A stretch of DNA of 64,000 nt from Cellulomonas fimi ATCC 484 (GTDB lineage: Bacteria; Actinomycetota; Actinomycetes; Actinomycetales; Cellulomonadaceae), in the NCBI RefSeq assembly GCF_000212695.1, contig NC_015514.1, positions 1,798,001 to 1,862,000 on the forward strand. Direction: 5' to 3'. A program made the position numbers and the translations under genes. Of this stretch, positions 20,807 to 39,885 are shown piece after piece (within the stretch, counting starts at the first letter, position 1; each line of letters begins with the position of its first letter). Below the pieces are notes generated by a model that was not told the origin of the DNA, did not search any database, and saw only the letters and a program-made list of their open reading frames with translations.

Positions 20807-21819
20807 GGGAGGATCAGGACCTTTCCGGTGGTGGCGCGCGACTCGAGCGCGCGGTGGGCGTCGGCCGCGTCGGCCAGCGGGTAGGTGGCGCCGACGCGCA
20901 CGTCGAGCGTGCCGCCGCGCACGGCGTCGAAGAGCTCGCCCGCACGCCAGGTCAGCTCGTCGCGCGTGGCGGTGTGGTCGCCGAGCGTGGGGCGCGTGAG
21001 GAACAGGGACCCGCCGGAGTTGAGCCGCTGCGGGTCGACCGGTGGCACGGGACCTGACGAGGCGCCGAACAGCACGAGCGTCCCGCGGCGCGCGAGCGAC
21101 GCGAGCGAGGCGTCGAACGTGTCCTTGCCGACGGAGTCGAAGACGGCGTGCACGCCGCGCCCTCCGGTGAGGTCGCGCACGAGGGCGGGGAGCTCCCTGG
21201 TGAGGTCGTCGAGCTCGCGGTAGCGGACGACGTCCGCGGCGCCCGCCTCCCGGGCGAGCCGCTCCTTCTCGGCCGTGCCGACGGTCGCGACCACGCGGGC
21301 GCCGCGCTGGGCCGCGAGCTGCGTGAGCAGCAGGCCGACTCCGCCGGCGGCCGCGTGCACGAGGACGTCGTGGCCCGGCGCGACGGGGAAGGTCGACGTG
21401 ACGAGGTAGTGCGCGGTCAGGCCCTGCAGGGGGAGCGCCGCGGCGACGCGGTCGTCGACGCCCTCGGGGACGACCAGGAGGTCGCGCTCGGCGACGACGG
21501 CGAGCTCGGCGTAGGCACCGTCCGACGACGCCCACGCGACGCGGTCGCCGGGGGCGACGAGCGTGACGTCCGCGCCCACGGTGACGACCTCGCCGCTGCC
21601 CTCCGACCCCACGACGTGCGGGTAGGGCACGCGGTACAGGCCGCTGCGCCGGTAGGTGTCGATGAAGTTGACGCCCGCGGCGGCGACCCGGACGACGACC
21701 TCGGCGGGGCCGGGCGTCGGGTCGGGCAGCTCGCGGAGCTCGAGGACCTCGGGACCGCCCGCGGCGGTGGCGACGATGGCGTGCACGCTGGGCGCAACGC
21801 GCGGTGCGACGCGCGTCAT
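20803..21819 (-). CDS. NADPH:quinone oxidoreductase (zinc-free MDR family)
   Basis: This 338-residue member of the medium-chain dehydrogenase family resembles quinone reductase Qor. It reduces quinones or similar carbonyls with NADPH. The GroES-like N-domain shows [18 protein letters not shown] and [12 protein letters not shown]. The Rossmann fold has the cofactor loop [15 protein letters not shown]. The zinc-ligand cysteines of true alcohol dehydrogenases are absent. It is divergent from argC and shares its 49-base promoter region with the ARG boxes, and it is coupled to the downstream DsbA-like gene. An upstream in-frame ATG is possible but would run into the ARG box. Confidence 0.9.
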   Translation of the reverse strand: MTRVAPRVAPSVHAIVATAAGGPEVLELRELPDPTPGPAEVVVRVAAAGVNFIDTYRRSGLYRVPYPHVVGSEGSGEVVTVGADVTLVAPGDRVAWASSDGAYAELAVVAERDLLVVPEGVDDRVAAALPLQGLTAHYLVTSTFPVAPGHDVLVHAAAGGVGLLLTQLAAQRGARVVATVGTAEKERLAREAGAADVVRYRELDDLTRELPALVRDLTGGRGVHAVFDSVGKDTFDASLASLARRGTLVLFGASSGPVPPVDPQRLNSGGSLFLTRPTLGDHTATRDELTWRAGELFDAVRGGTLDVRVGATYPLADAADAHRALESRATTGKVLILP

Positions 21820-21829
21820 CCCGGAAACC

Positions 21830-21869
21830 CGCACGTATCTTCGTGCAGCACCGTGTATGTTCATGCACA
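21830..21869 (+). promoter_or_regulatory. Two ARG boxes and -10 element before argC
   Basis: Two imperfect palindromes lie about 22 bases apart centre to centre: GCACG-TATCTT-CGTGC at 21831-21846 and GTGTATG-TT-CATGCAC at 21853-21868. Spacing by two helical turns is the arrangement that an ArgR hexamer binds. The -10-like TATGTT (21856-21861) is inside the second box, 7 bases before the argC ATG, so bound ArgR would block RNA polymerase on a leaderless transcript. The argR gene is in the operon that it would control. Confidence 0.65.
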
Positions 21870-22933
21870 TGACGTTCAGCGTGGCGGTCGCGGGAGCCAG
21901 CGGGTACGCCGGGGGCGAGATGCTCCGGGTGCTGCTCGGGCACCCCGAGGCCGAGATCGGCGCCCTCACGGCCCACTCCAACGCGGGCTCCCGGCTCGGC
22001 GGGCTGCACCCGCACCTGCGTTCCCTGGCCGACCGCGTGCTCGCGCCGACGGACGTCGAGGCGCTCGCGGGCCACGACGTCGTCGTCCTCGCACTGCCGC
22101 ACGGGGCCAGCGGTGCGGTCGCCGCGCAGCTCGCCGAGCGGGGCGACGGCGCGGTCGTGGTCGACCTCGGCGCGGACCACCGGCTCGTCGACCCCGCCGC
22201 GTGGGAGGCGTACTACGGCAGCGCCCACGCGGGCACCTGGCCGTACGGCCTGCCCGAGCTGCTGCACGCGGGCGAGATGACCGCCGCCGCGCAGCGCGAG
22301 GCGCTCGCGTCCGCCCGCCGCATCGCCGTGCCGGGCTGCAACGTCACGGCCGTCACGCTCGGGCTCCAGCCGGGGATCGCGGCCGGCGTCGTCGAGCCGC
22401 GCGACGTCGTCGCCGTCCTCGCGGTCGGGTACTCCGGCGCGGGCCGGACCCTCAAGACCCATCTCCTCGCGAGCGAGGGCCTCGGCTCCGCGCAGCCGTA
22501 CGCCGTCGGCGGCACGCACCGGCACATCCCCGAGATCGTGCAGAACCTACGGGCCGCGGGCGCTGCCGACGTGACCCTGTCGTTCACCCCGGCCCTCGTG
22601 CCGATGGCCCGGGGCATCCTCGCGACGACCACCGCGCGGCTCGTCGAGGGCACCGACCCCGCCGCCGTGCGCGCCGCGTGGGAGGCCGCCTACGCCGACG
22701 AGCCGTTCGTCCACCTGCTCCCCGAGGGCGAGTGGCCCTCCACGGCGGCCACGGTCGGGGCGAACACGGCGCTCGTCCAGGTCGCCGTCGACGCGCGGGC
22801 CGGCCGGGTCGTCACCGTCACCGCGCTCGACAACCTCGTCAAGGGCACCGCCGGCGGCGCCCTGCAGTCGCTCAACGTCGCGCTCGGCCTCCCCGAGACG
22901 CTCGGCCTGCCCACGGACGGAGTCGCACCCTGA
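21869..22933 (+). CDS. argC: N-acetyl-gamma-glutamyl-phosphate reductase
   Basis: ArgC performs the third step of arginine synthesis, the NADPH-dependent reduction of acetylglutamyl phosphate. The 354-residue protein has the N-terminal Rossmann loop [16 protein letters not shown], the catalytic cysteine near residue 154 in [13 protein letters not shown], and the conserved YSGAGR and HRHIPEI segments. ATG 21869 was chosen because it follows the -10 element by 7 bases. ATG 21863 would add only two residues. It is the first of eight arginine genes and its stop overlaps argJ. Confidence 0.97.
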   Translation: MTFSVAVAGASGYAGGEMLRVLLGHPEAEIGALTAHSNAGSRLGGLHPHLRSLADRVLAPTDVEALAGHDVVVLALPHGASGAVAAQLAERGDGAVVVDLGADHRLVDPAAWEAYYGSAHAGTWPYGLPELLHAGEMTAAAQREALASARRIAVPGCNVTAVTLGLQPGIAAGVVEPRDVVAVLAVGYSGAGRTLKTHLLASEGLGSAQPYAVGGTHRHIPEIVQNLRAAGAADVTLSFTPALVPMARGILATTTARLVEGTDPAAVRAAWEAAYADEPFVHLLPEGEWPSTAATVGANTALVQVAVDARAGRVVTVTALDNLVKGTAGGALQSLNVALGLPETLGLPTDGVAP

Positions 22934-24147
22934 TGAGCCAGACCGCCACGGACACCCTCGGGACGCCCTCGCCGGGTGTGACCGCCGCCGCGGGCTTCCG
23001 CGCCGCCGGGGTCACCGCCGGGCTCAAGGCCTCGGGCCGCCCCGACCTCGCGCTCGTCGTCAACGACGGCCCGCTGCAGGTCGGCACCGCCGTGTTCACG
23101 ACCAACCGCGTCGTCGGCGCGCCCGTCGTGTGGTCGCGGCAGGTCGTCGCCGACAGCACGGTGTCCGCCGTCGTCCTCAACTCGGGCGGCGCGAACGTGT
23201 GCACCGGCCCGGACGGGTTCGCCGACGTGCACCGGACCGCCGAGAAGGTCGCCGACGTGCTCGGGATCTCGGCGGGCGACGTCGTCGTCGCGTCGACCGG
23301 CCTCATCGGCGAGCGCCTGCCGATCGACGTCCTGCTCGCGGGCGTCGACGTCGCGGCGGACGCGCTGAGCCCGGACGGCGGGCCCGACGCGGCGGTGTCG
23401 ATCATGACGACGGACACGGTCGCCAAGACTGCGCACGTCACGATCCCCGGCGACTTCGGCACGTTCACGGTCGGCGGCATGGCCAAGGGGGCGGGCATGC
23501 TCGCGCCGGGCCTCGCGACGATGCTCTGCGTCCTCACCACCGACGCGGTGGTCGACGCCGCGACCGCGCACGACGCGCTGCGGGCGGCCACCGCGCAGAC
23601 GTTCGACCGCGTCGACTCCGACGGCTGCATGTCCACGTCCGACACGGTCGCCCTGCTCGTCTCCGGAGCCAGCGGTGCGACCCCGGACCCCGCCGGCTTC
23701 GGCGCGGCGCTCACCGCCGTCTGCGCGCAGCTCGCGCGGCAGCTCGTCGCCGACGCCGAGGGCGCGACGCACGACATCGCGATCACCGTGACCAACGCCG
23801 AGACCGAGGACGCCGCCGTGGCGGTCGGCCGCGCCGTCGCCCGGTCGAACCTGTTCAAGGCCGCGATCTTCGGCAACGACCCCAACTGGGGCCGCGTGCT
23901 CGCGCAGGTCGGCACGGTGCCCGAGTCGGTCGCCGCGTTCGACCCCGAGCTGCTCGACGTGAGCATCAACGGCGTCCAGGTGTGCCGGGCGGGCGGCGCG
24001 CACGCCCCCCGCACCGACGTCGACCTCGCGAGCGCGCGCGAGGTGCACGTGCTGGTCGACCTGCACGCGGGCACCGAGACGGCGACGATCTGGACCAACG
24101 ACCTCACGCACGACTACGTCCACGAGAACAGCGCGTACTCCACATGA
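22933..24147 (+). CDS. argJ: Bifunctional ornithine acetyltransferase/N-acetylglutamate synthase
   Basis: ArgJ moves the acetyl group from acetylornithine to glutamate, recycling it in the arginine pathway. The 404-residue precursor should cut itself before the nucleophile threonine 196 in [13 protein letters not shown] to give alpha and beta chains. The KGAGM motif before the cleavage site and [13 protein letters not shown] are present. It overlaps argC at its start (TGATG) and argB at its end (ATGA). The presence of argJ implies the cyclic acetyl pathway rather than argE. Confidence 0.97.
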   Translation: MSQTATDTLGTPSPGVTAAAGFRAAGVTAGLKASGRPDLALVVNDGPLQVGTAVFTTNRVVGAPVVWSRQVVADSTVSAVVLNSGGANVCTGPDGFADVHRTAEKVADVLGISAGDVVVASTGLIGERLPIDVLLAGVDVAADALSPDGGPDAAVSIMTTDTVAKTAHVTIPGDFGTFTVGGMAKGAGMLAPGLATMLCVLTTDAVVDAATAHDALRAATAQTFDRVDSDGCMSTSDTVALLVSGASGATPDPAGFGAALTAVCAQLARQLVADAEGATHDIAITVTNAETEDAAVAVGRAVARSNLFKAAIFGNDPNWGRVLAQVGTVPESVAAFDPELLDVSINGVQVCRAGGAHAPRTDVDLASAREVHVLVDLHAGTETATIWTNDLTHDYVHENSAYST

Positions 24148-25126
24148 GCCACGTCCCCGACGACTTCGTCTTCGACACCCGCACGGACCTGCGGCCCGAC
24201 CAGAAGGCGGAGGTCCTCATCGAGGCCCTGCCCTGGCTGCAGAAGTTCAACGGCGCGCTCGTCGTCGTCAAGTACGGCGGCAACGCGATGATCGACGACC
24301 GCCTCAAGCGTGCGTTCGCCGAGGACATGGTGTTCCTGCACCAGGTCGGCCTGCGGCCGGTCGTGGTGCACGGCGGCGGCCCGCAGATCAACGCGATGCT
24401 CGACCGGCTCGGCATCGAGTCGGAGTTCCGCGGCGGGCTGCGCGTGACGACGCCCGAGGCCATGGACGTCGTCCGGATGGTCCTGACGGGCCAGGTCTCG
24501 CGCGAGCTCGTGGGCCTGCTCAACGCGCACGGCCCGCACGCGGTCGGTCTGTCCGGCGAGGACGGTGCCCTGTTCCAGGCGCGCCGGCGCACCGCGGTCG
24601 TCGACGGCGAGCACGTCGACGTCGGCCTCGTGGGTGACGTCGTCCAGGTGAACCCCGGCGCCGTGCAGGACCTGCTCGACGCGGGCCGCATCCCGGTCGT
24701 GTCCACCGTGGCCCCGGACATCGAGGACCCGACCCAGGTGCTCAACGTCAACGCGGACACGGCGGCGGCGGCGCTCGCGGTCGCGCTGGGCGCGCGCAAG
24801 CTCATCGTCCTGACGGACGTCGAGGGGCTGTACACGAGCTGGCCGGACCGCACGTCGCTCGTGCGCCGCCTGCGCGCGTCGCAGCTCGCCGAGCTGCTCC
24901 CGGGCCTCGACTCCGGCATGCGCCCGAAGATGGAGGCGTGCTGGCGCGCCGTCGAGGGCGGCGTGGGTCGCGCCCACGTCATCGACGGCCGGGCCCCGCA
25001 CTCGATCCTCGTCGAGGTCTTCACGTCCGACGGCGTCGGCACCATGGTGCTGCCCGACGAGGAGCCCGCCGACGCCCCGTTCACCGCCCCCGTGCCGGCC
25101 GTCCGGCCCACCCCGGAGGTCCCCGC

Positions 25127-25130
<4 letters not shown>
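24144..25130 (+). CDS. argB: Acetylglutamate kinase
   Basis: ArgB phosphorylates N-acetylglutamate and is usually the feedback-inhibited step. This 328-residue amino acid kinase shows [10 protein letters not shown] near residue 43, [10 protein letters not shown], the substrate loop [16 protein letters not shown], and [12 protein letters not shown]. The N-terminal helix of about 30 residues before the kinase core is the feature associated with arginine-sensitive hexameric enzymes. The C-terminal 15-20 residues are a Pro-rich tail. It overlaps its neighbours argJ and argD by 4 bases each. Confidence 0.97.
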
Positions 25131-27941
<2,811 letters not shown>

Positions 27942-27983
27942 CCCGCACCCCGACCCCCACACCCCTGAGAAGAGAGAAGTCCC

Positions 27984-30639
<2,656 letters not shown>

Positions 30640-30643
30640 CCGG

Positions 30644-31273
30644 ATGACGACGCCCGACGGCGTCTCGGCCGCGGCGGACGAGGAACGCCTCGCCGCCGCG
30701 GCCGGTGCCGCGCGCACGGTCGTCACACGTGCGCTGGCCGCGGCGCCGCGGCTCGGTCCCGTCCGGGTCGTCTGCGTCGACGGCCCCGCCGGGTCGGGCA
30801 AGACGACGGCGGCGGGCGCCCTCGCCGCGGCGGCGGCGGACCGGGGCGTCGAGACCCGGGTCCTGCACCTGGACGACCTGTACGAGGGCTGGTCCGGGCT
30901 CGAGGGGTCGCTGTGGCCGCGCCTCGCCGCGCAGGTCCTCGAGCCCCTGCGCCGCGGACGGCCGGGCCGGTTCCAGCGGTACGACTGGCCGACGTCACGG
31001 TTCGCCGACTGGGTCGACGTCCCCGTGCCCGCCCTGCTCGTGCTCGAGGGGTGCGGGTCGGCACGCCGGGACGCCGACCGCGTCGCGGTGCTGCGCGTCT
31101 GGGTCGAGGCTCCGGCCGACCTGCGCCTCGAGCGCGGCCTGGCGCGCGACGGCGAGGCCGCCCACGACCACTGGGTCGCGTGGATGCGCGACGAGGCGGC
31201 CCACTTCGCGCGCGAGCGGACCCGCGAGCGGGCCGACGTGCGCCTCGACGCGTTCGGCGTCCCGCAGGTCTGA
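30644..31273 (+). CDS. P-loop nucleoside/uridine kinase-like protein
   Basis: This 209-residue protein has a Walker A motif GPAGSGKTT at residues 47-55 and a lid-type segment LHLDDLYEGWSGLEGS that resembles the uridine kinase family. The later RYDWPTSRFADWVDVP and LVLEGCGSARR match the phosphoribulokinase/uridine kinase substrate region. It probably phosphorylates a small molecule in the cytoplasm. The substrate is not known. It follows argH by 4 bases and may be co-transcribed with it. Confidence 0.7.
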   Translation: MTTPDGVSAAADEERLAAAAGAARTVVTRALAAAPRLGPVRVVCVDGPAGSGKTTAAGALAAAAADRGVETRVLHLDDLYEGWSGLEGSLWPRLAAQVLEPLRRGRPGRFQRYDWPTSRFADWVDVPVPALLVLEGCGSARRDADRVAVLRVWVEAPADLRLERGLARDGEAAHDHWVAWMRDEAAHFARERTRERADVRLDAFGVPQV

Positions 31274-31427
31274 CGCACACCCGCCCACGCCCTCGCCCTC
31301 GTGTGTGCCCCTCACGGGGCGTGCGGCCCTCCCCGACGAGCGCCGGCCGGCGGTTCCCCGGGCGGTCTCGGCGTCCGTGCACCGGGCCGTCGCCCCGACC
31401 CCGCACCGCGTGCGGCAGGATGAGCGC

Positions 31428-32129
31428 GTGACCGGACCGAGCGAGGCGCCATCGACCCCCGACGCGGCGGACCCGCGCGCGGTCGTGAGCGTGCCGGCGC
31501 GCGTCTGGTACGCCCGGGAGGTCCACGCGGTCGCGCGCGACCTGCTCGGCAGCTACCTCACGGCCCGCTCGCCCGAGGGCGACGTGACCGTCCGCCTCAC
31601 GGAGGTCGAGGCGTACGGCGGCGCGGACGACCCGGGCTCGCACGCGTACCGCGGCCGCACGTCCCGCAACGCGGTGATGTTCGCCGAGCCGGGACGGCTG
31701 TACGTCTACCGGCACCTGGGCCTGCACCACTGCGTCAACGTCGTCACCCAGCCGACCGGCAGCCCGTCGGCGGTCTTGCTGCGCGCGGGCGAGGTCGTCG
31801 AGGGGGAGGACCTCGCGTGGCGCCGGCGCGAGCAGGTCGGTGTCGTGGACTCGCAGCGCCAGCTCGCGCGCGGCCCCGCCCGCCTCGCGGTCTGCCTGGG
31901 CCTGGACCTGCGCGCCAACGGCACCGACCTCACGGAGCCCGGCGGCTCGGTGGTGCTCCACCGGCACGCGGCTCCGGTGGTCTCGGCACACGCGTCCGGA
32001 CCGCGCGTGGGCGTGTCCGGCGCGGGCGGCGACGCGCAGTTCCCGTGGCGCTACTGGCTGACGGGCGAGCGCACGGTGTCGGCGTACCGGCCCGCGTATC
32101 GCCGGCCGGCGTCGGTAGACGTCCCGTGA
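31428..32129 (+). CDS. 3-methyladenine DNA glycosylase (AAG/MPG family)
   Basis: This 233-residue enzyme excises alkylated purines from DNA in base excision repair. It resembles the mammalian-type AAG fold, with ARDLLGSYL, the catalytic glutamate 61 in [22 protein letters not shown], the [15 protein letters not shown] strand, and the C-terminal [18 protein letters not shown]. The GTG start follows a CAGGAT -10-like hexamer by 6 bases, suggesting a leaderless message. A 31-residue N-terminal tail precedes the core. It lies between the kinase-like gene and tyrS, as in other actinobacteria. Confidence 0.92.
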   Translation: MTGPSEAPSTPDAADPRAVVSVPARVWYAREVHAVARDLLGSYLTARSPEGDVTVRLTEVEAYGGADDPGSHAYRGRTSRNAVMFAEPGRLYVYRHLGLHHCVNVVTQPTGSPSAVLLRAGEVVEGEDLAWRRREQVGVVDSQRQLARGPARLAVCLGLDLRANGTDLTEPGGSVVLHRHAAPVVSAHASGPRVGVSGAGGDAQFPWRYWLTGERTVSAYRPAYRRPASVDVP

Positions 32130-32211
32130 GGACGACGACGTCGGCCCTGTGCCCCCGACCCCGCACGGGCGCCGCACGCGCGGCGACCCGGACCACCGCA
32201 GGAGACCCTTC

Positions 32212-33492
32212 GTGACCCACATCCTCGACGAGCTCGCGTGGCGCGGCCTCGTCGCCCAGACGACCGACCCCGACGCGTTGCGCGCCGCCCTCGACGCCGG
32301 CCAGGTGTCGCTCTACTGCGGCTTCGACCCGACGGCGCCCAGCCTGCACATCGGCAACCTCGTGCAGATCCTCACCGTGCGCCGCCTGCAGGACGCCGGC
32401 CACCGCCCGTTCGCGCTGGTCGGCGGCGCGACCGGCCTCATCGGCGACCCGAAGATGGCGGGGGAGCGCACCCTCAACGCACCCGACGTCGTCGCGGGGT
32501 GGGTCGACCGGATCCGCCGCCAGATCGAGCCGCTGCTCCGGTTCGACGGCCCGAGCGCCGCCACGATGGTGAACAACCTGGACTGGACCGCGCCGATGTC
32601 GGCGATCGACTTCCTGCGGGACGTCGGCAAGCACTTCCGGCTCGGCACGATGCTCGCGAAGGACACCGTCGCGCGCCGTCTCCACAGCGACCAGGGCATC
32701 AGCTTCACCGAATTCAGCTACCAGATCCTGCAGGGCATGGACTACCTCGAGCTGCACCGCCGGCACGGCGTCACGCTGCAGACGGGCGGCAGCGACCAGT
32801 GGGGCAACCTGCTCTCGGGCGTGGAGCTCGTCCGCAAGGTGGAGGGGACGGCCGTGCACGCGCTGACGACGCCCCTGGTGACGAAGGCCGACGGCACCAA
32901 GTTCGGCAAGACCGAGTCGGGAACCGTGTGGCTCGACCCCGAGCTCACGACGCCGTACGCCTTCTACCAGTTCTGGCTCAACGCCGACGACGCGGACGTG
33001 GTGAGCTACCTGAAGATCTTCACCTTCCGCACGCGTGAGGAGATCGAGGCCCTGGCCGAGGCCGTCGAGCAGCGCCCGGCGGCACGCGAGGCACAGCGTG
33101 CCCTCGCCCACGACGTCACGTCGCTGGTGCACGGCAGGACGGCGGCGGACAAGGTCGTCGAGGCGAGCCAGGCGCTGTTCGGCCGGGGCTCGCTCGCGGA
33201 CCTCGACGAGGCGACGTTCGCGGCCGCGGTCGCGGAGCTGCCGACCGCCCCCGGCCGTGCCGGCGACCCGGTCGTGGACGTCCTGGCGGCGTCGGGCATC
33301 GTCACGTCCAAGGCGGCGGCCCGACGGGCCATCGGCGAGGGCGGCGCGTCGGTGAACAACGTGCGCGTCGAGCAGGAGGACGCCGTGCTGCGTCCCGAGG
33401 ACCTGCTGCACGGCCGCTGGGCGGTGCTCCGCCGCGGCAAGCGCACCCTCGCCGTCGTGGACACCCGCGCGGCCGCGACCGCGCCGGCCTGA
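32212..33492 (+). CDS. tyrS: Tyrosine-tRNA ligase
   Basis: TyrS charges tRNA-Tyr. The 426-residue class I synthetase has the HIGH-type motif HIGN at residues 46-49, the KMSKS-type KFGKT at 230-234, and a C-terminal S4 RNA-binding domain (about 355-420, with [19 protein letters not shown]). The start is GTG at 32212 with AGGAG 7 bases upstream. A longer frame upstream lacks conservation. A hairpin terminator follows and the rrn operon lies next. Confidence 0.97.
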   Translation: MTHILDELAWRGLVAQTTDPDALRAALDAGQVSLYCGFDPTAPSLHIGNLVQILTVRRLQDAGHRPFALVGGATGLIGDPKMAGERTLNAPDVVAGWVDRIRRQIEPLLRFDGPSAATMVNNLDWTAPMSAIDFLRDVGKHFRLGTMLAKDTVARRLHSDQGISFTEFSYQILQGMDYLELHRRHGVTLQTGGSDQWGNLLSGVELVRKVEGTAVHALTTPLVTKADGTKFGKTESGTVWLDPELTTPYAFYQFWLNADDADVVSYLKIFTFRTREEIEALAEAVEQRPAAREAQRALAHDVTSLVHGRTAADKVVEASQALFGRGSLADLDEATFAAAVAELPTAPGRAGDPVVDVLAASGIVTSKAAARRAIGEGGASVNNVRVEQEDAVLRPEDLLHGRWAVLRRGKRTLAVVDTRAAATAPA

Positions 33493-33530
33493 CCTCCCGA
33501 CGTCCTGGACGCCTCCGACCCGCACGCCTC

Positions 33531-33565
33531 CGATGCCCGGCCCTCCCACGAGGTGCCGGGCATCG
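33531..33565 (+). terminator. Hairpin terminator after tyrS
   Basis: A perfect 11-base stem (CGATGCCCGGC/GCCGGGCATCG) with a 13-base loop lies 38 bases after the tyrS stop. Confidence 0.7.
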
Positions 33566-33697
33566 GGCGCTCCCGGGGATGCACGTCTGGGCCGCACCCG
33601 CGCCGCCGTGGTGAGGTCCCGGTCCTGGTCGGCGCGCTGCCGAGCCGCGCCGTACCGCGGCCCGCGTACCGGGTGACCGGGGTCACCGCGAGGGGAT

Positions 33698-33727
33698 TTG
33701 CATCCCGCGCCAGGGGCCGCGTAGTGT
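33698..33727 (+). promoter_or_regulatory. Upstream rrn promoter
   Basis: TTGCAT (33698-33703) and TAGTGT (33722-33727) are separated by 18 bases in the roughly 690-base gene-free region before 16S. No other coding signal is seen in 33493-34179, which I read as terminator, promoters and rRNA leader. Confidence 0.5.
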
Positions 33728-33908
33728 TCTCGATGTCGCCCGGCAGGGAGGAACGGACACCGAGGAACGATCCCGGTGGCTGGTCCCACGGGTGGCCGCC
33801 CCCGAACGGATCCGCAGGAGCTACGTGCGCCTCGGTTCATGCTCGGGACGGGCTCATGCCCGCGACCATCTGCCCGAGAGGGTGGACGGGAACGGGAAAG
33901 AGATCCGG

Positions 33909-33914
33909 TAAGAT
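33909..33914 (+). promoter_or_regulatory. Second rrn promoter -10 element
   Basis: TAAGAT is an excellent -10 hexamer about 265 bases before the 16S gene. The best upstream match is TGGACG at 20 bases, which is weak, so the -35 is uncertain. Confidence 0.45.
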
Positions 33915-33974
33915 GGAGAACGAACAAAGCCTCTGACGAAGAGCCGAAAGGCTCGAGCGGATGCGCGTCTGTTC

Positions 33975-33993
33975 CTTGAGAACTCAACAGTGT
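33975..33993 (+). repeat. rrn leader motif repeated in the 16S-23S spacer
   Basis: CTTGAGAACTCAACAGTG in the leader recurs almost unchanged (CTTGAGAACTGCACAGTG) at 36079-36096, before 23S. Such elements in actinobacterial rrn operons are thought to serve antitermination or processing. Confidence 0.6.
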
Positions 33994-34179
33994 GCCAAGT
34001 AGTCGATGCCAAGATGGTCTGCCGCGATGTTGTCGTGGTGGGTCTTGGTTGAGATCGAGGAGGCGTGGTCCACCCCCGTGGGCTGGGTCTTCTCTTGACA
34101 GCCGAATCTGATTGGCCCTTCGGGGCTGTTTCGTGTGTCGGTTGCTCATCTGCTTCGGTGGGTGGGTGCCATGTAGACA

Positions 34180-39228
<5,049 letters not shown>

Positions 39229-39301
39229 ACTCATTCATTGCTACGCGTCCACTGTGCGGTTCCCGAGAGACGAACGGGAACCCGTTTGACAACTCGACAA
39301 C

Positions 39302-39420
39302 GTTACGGCGGTCATAGCGAAGGGGAAACGCCCGGTCCCATTCCGAACCCGGAAGCTAAGCCCTTCAGCGCCGATGGTACTGCACTCGCCAGGGTGTGGG
39401 AGAGTAGGACGCCGCCGGAC
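39302..39420 (+). rRNA. rrf: 5S ribosomal RNA
   Basis: About 119 bases starting GTTACGGCGGTCATAGCG and ending ACGCCGCCGGAC, whose ends pair. The internal CCCATTCCGAACCCGGAAG and GGGAGAGTAGGACGCC are conserved 5S elements. Confidence 0.97.
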
Positions 39421-39427
39421 ACCATTC

Positions 39428-39463
39428 AGAAAGAGCCACCCCAGCAACGGGGTGGCTCTTTCT
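39428..39463 (+). terminator. rrn operon terminator
   Basis: A perfect 15-base stem (AGAAAGAGCCACCCC and complement) with a 6-base loop lies 8 bases after 5S and ends in a T-rich stretch. It is the most classical rho-independent terminator in the window. Confidence 0.9.
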
Positions 39464-39885
39464 GTTTTCCGGCTTGTTCTCGCGCGTGTTGTCCGGTGCC
39501 GGGTGACCGGTCTCGCCGCCGACGCGGGCGTACGCGCCGAGCACTGACGCCGGGCCAGTGAACGCCGACGCCTTCTCCGACGGGCGTCGTGCGCAGCGCT
39601 GACGGATGCCGGGGAATGGCACGCGGTGCCCTGGCCTGTGCTGCCCGTCGTATGAACCGGACACGTGGCCGTGCTGTACGGGGTGTGGTCGACAGCTGAG
39701 AGTGGCAATGCGCTGTGGACGCACTGTGCGTGGCCGAGCCGGGTCGAGATGGCCACCGAACCGGGTCGAAGTGACCCGGACGCCCGCTGTGGCGGGCGGC
39801 ACGGCCGGAAGACGGTCTGCGAGCTGGGTGTCGCCGGGCCGGGATGAGACCATGAGACCGTCGTGTGCGACGAGGAGAGACATAC
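39464..39885 (+). other. Gene-free region between rrn terminator and the RG-rich gene
   Basis: About 420 bases with no convincing frame or RNA gene. Short inverted GC-rich repeats are visible (for example GTGACCCGG/CCGGGTCGA near 39760-39780). The promoter of the downstream gene is expected here but I cannot place it. Confidence 0.5.

Noticed and set aside
20803..21819. Zinc-dependent alcohol dehydrogenase
   Set aside because: The cysteine and histidine zinc ligands are missing, and the sequence fits the quinone oxidoreductase branch.
33553..33936. A 127-codon frame in the rrn promoter region
   Set aside because: It crosses the tyrS terminator and both rrn promoter elements, has no ribosome site and shows no recognisable domain.
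34095..34100. TTGACA close to 16S as a third rrn promoter
   Set aside because: The -35 match is perfect, but no acceptable -10 lies 16-19 bases downstream, and the area forms the 16S processing stem.
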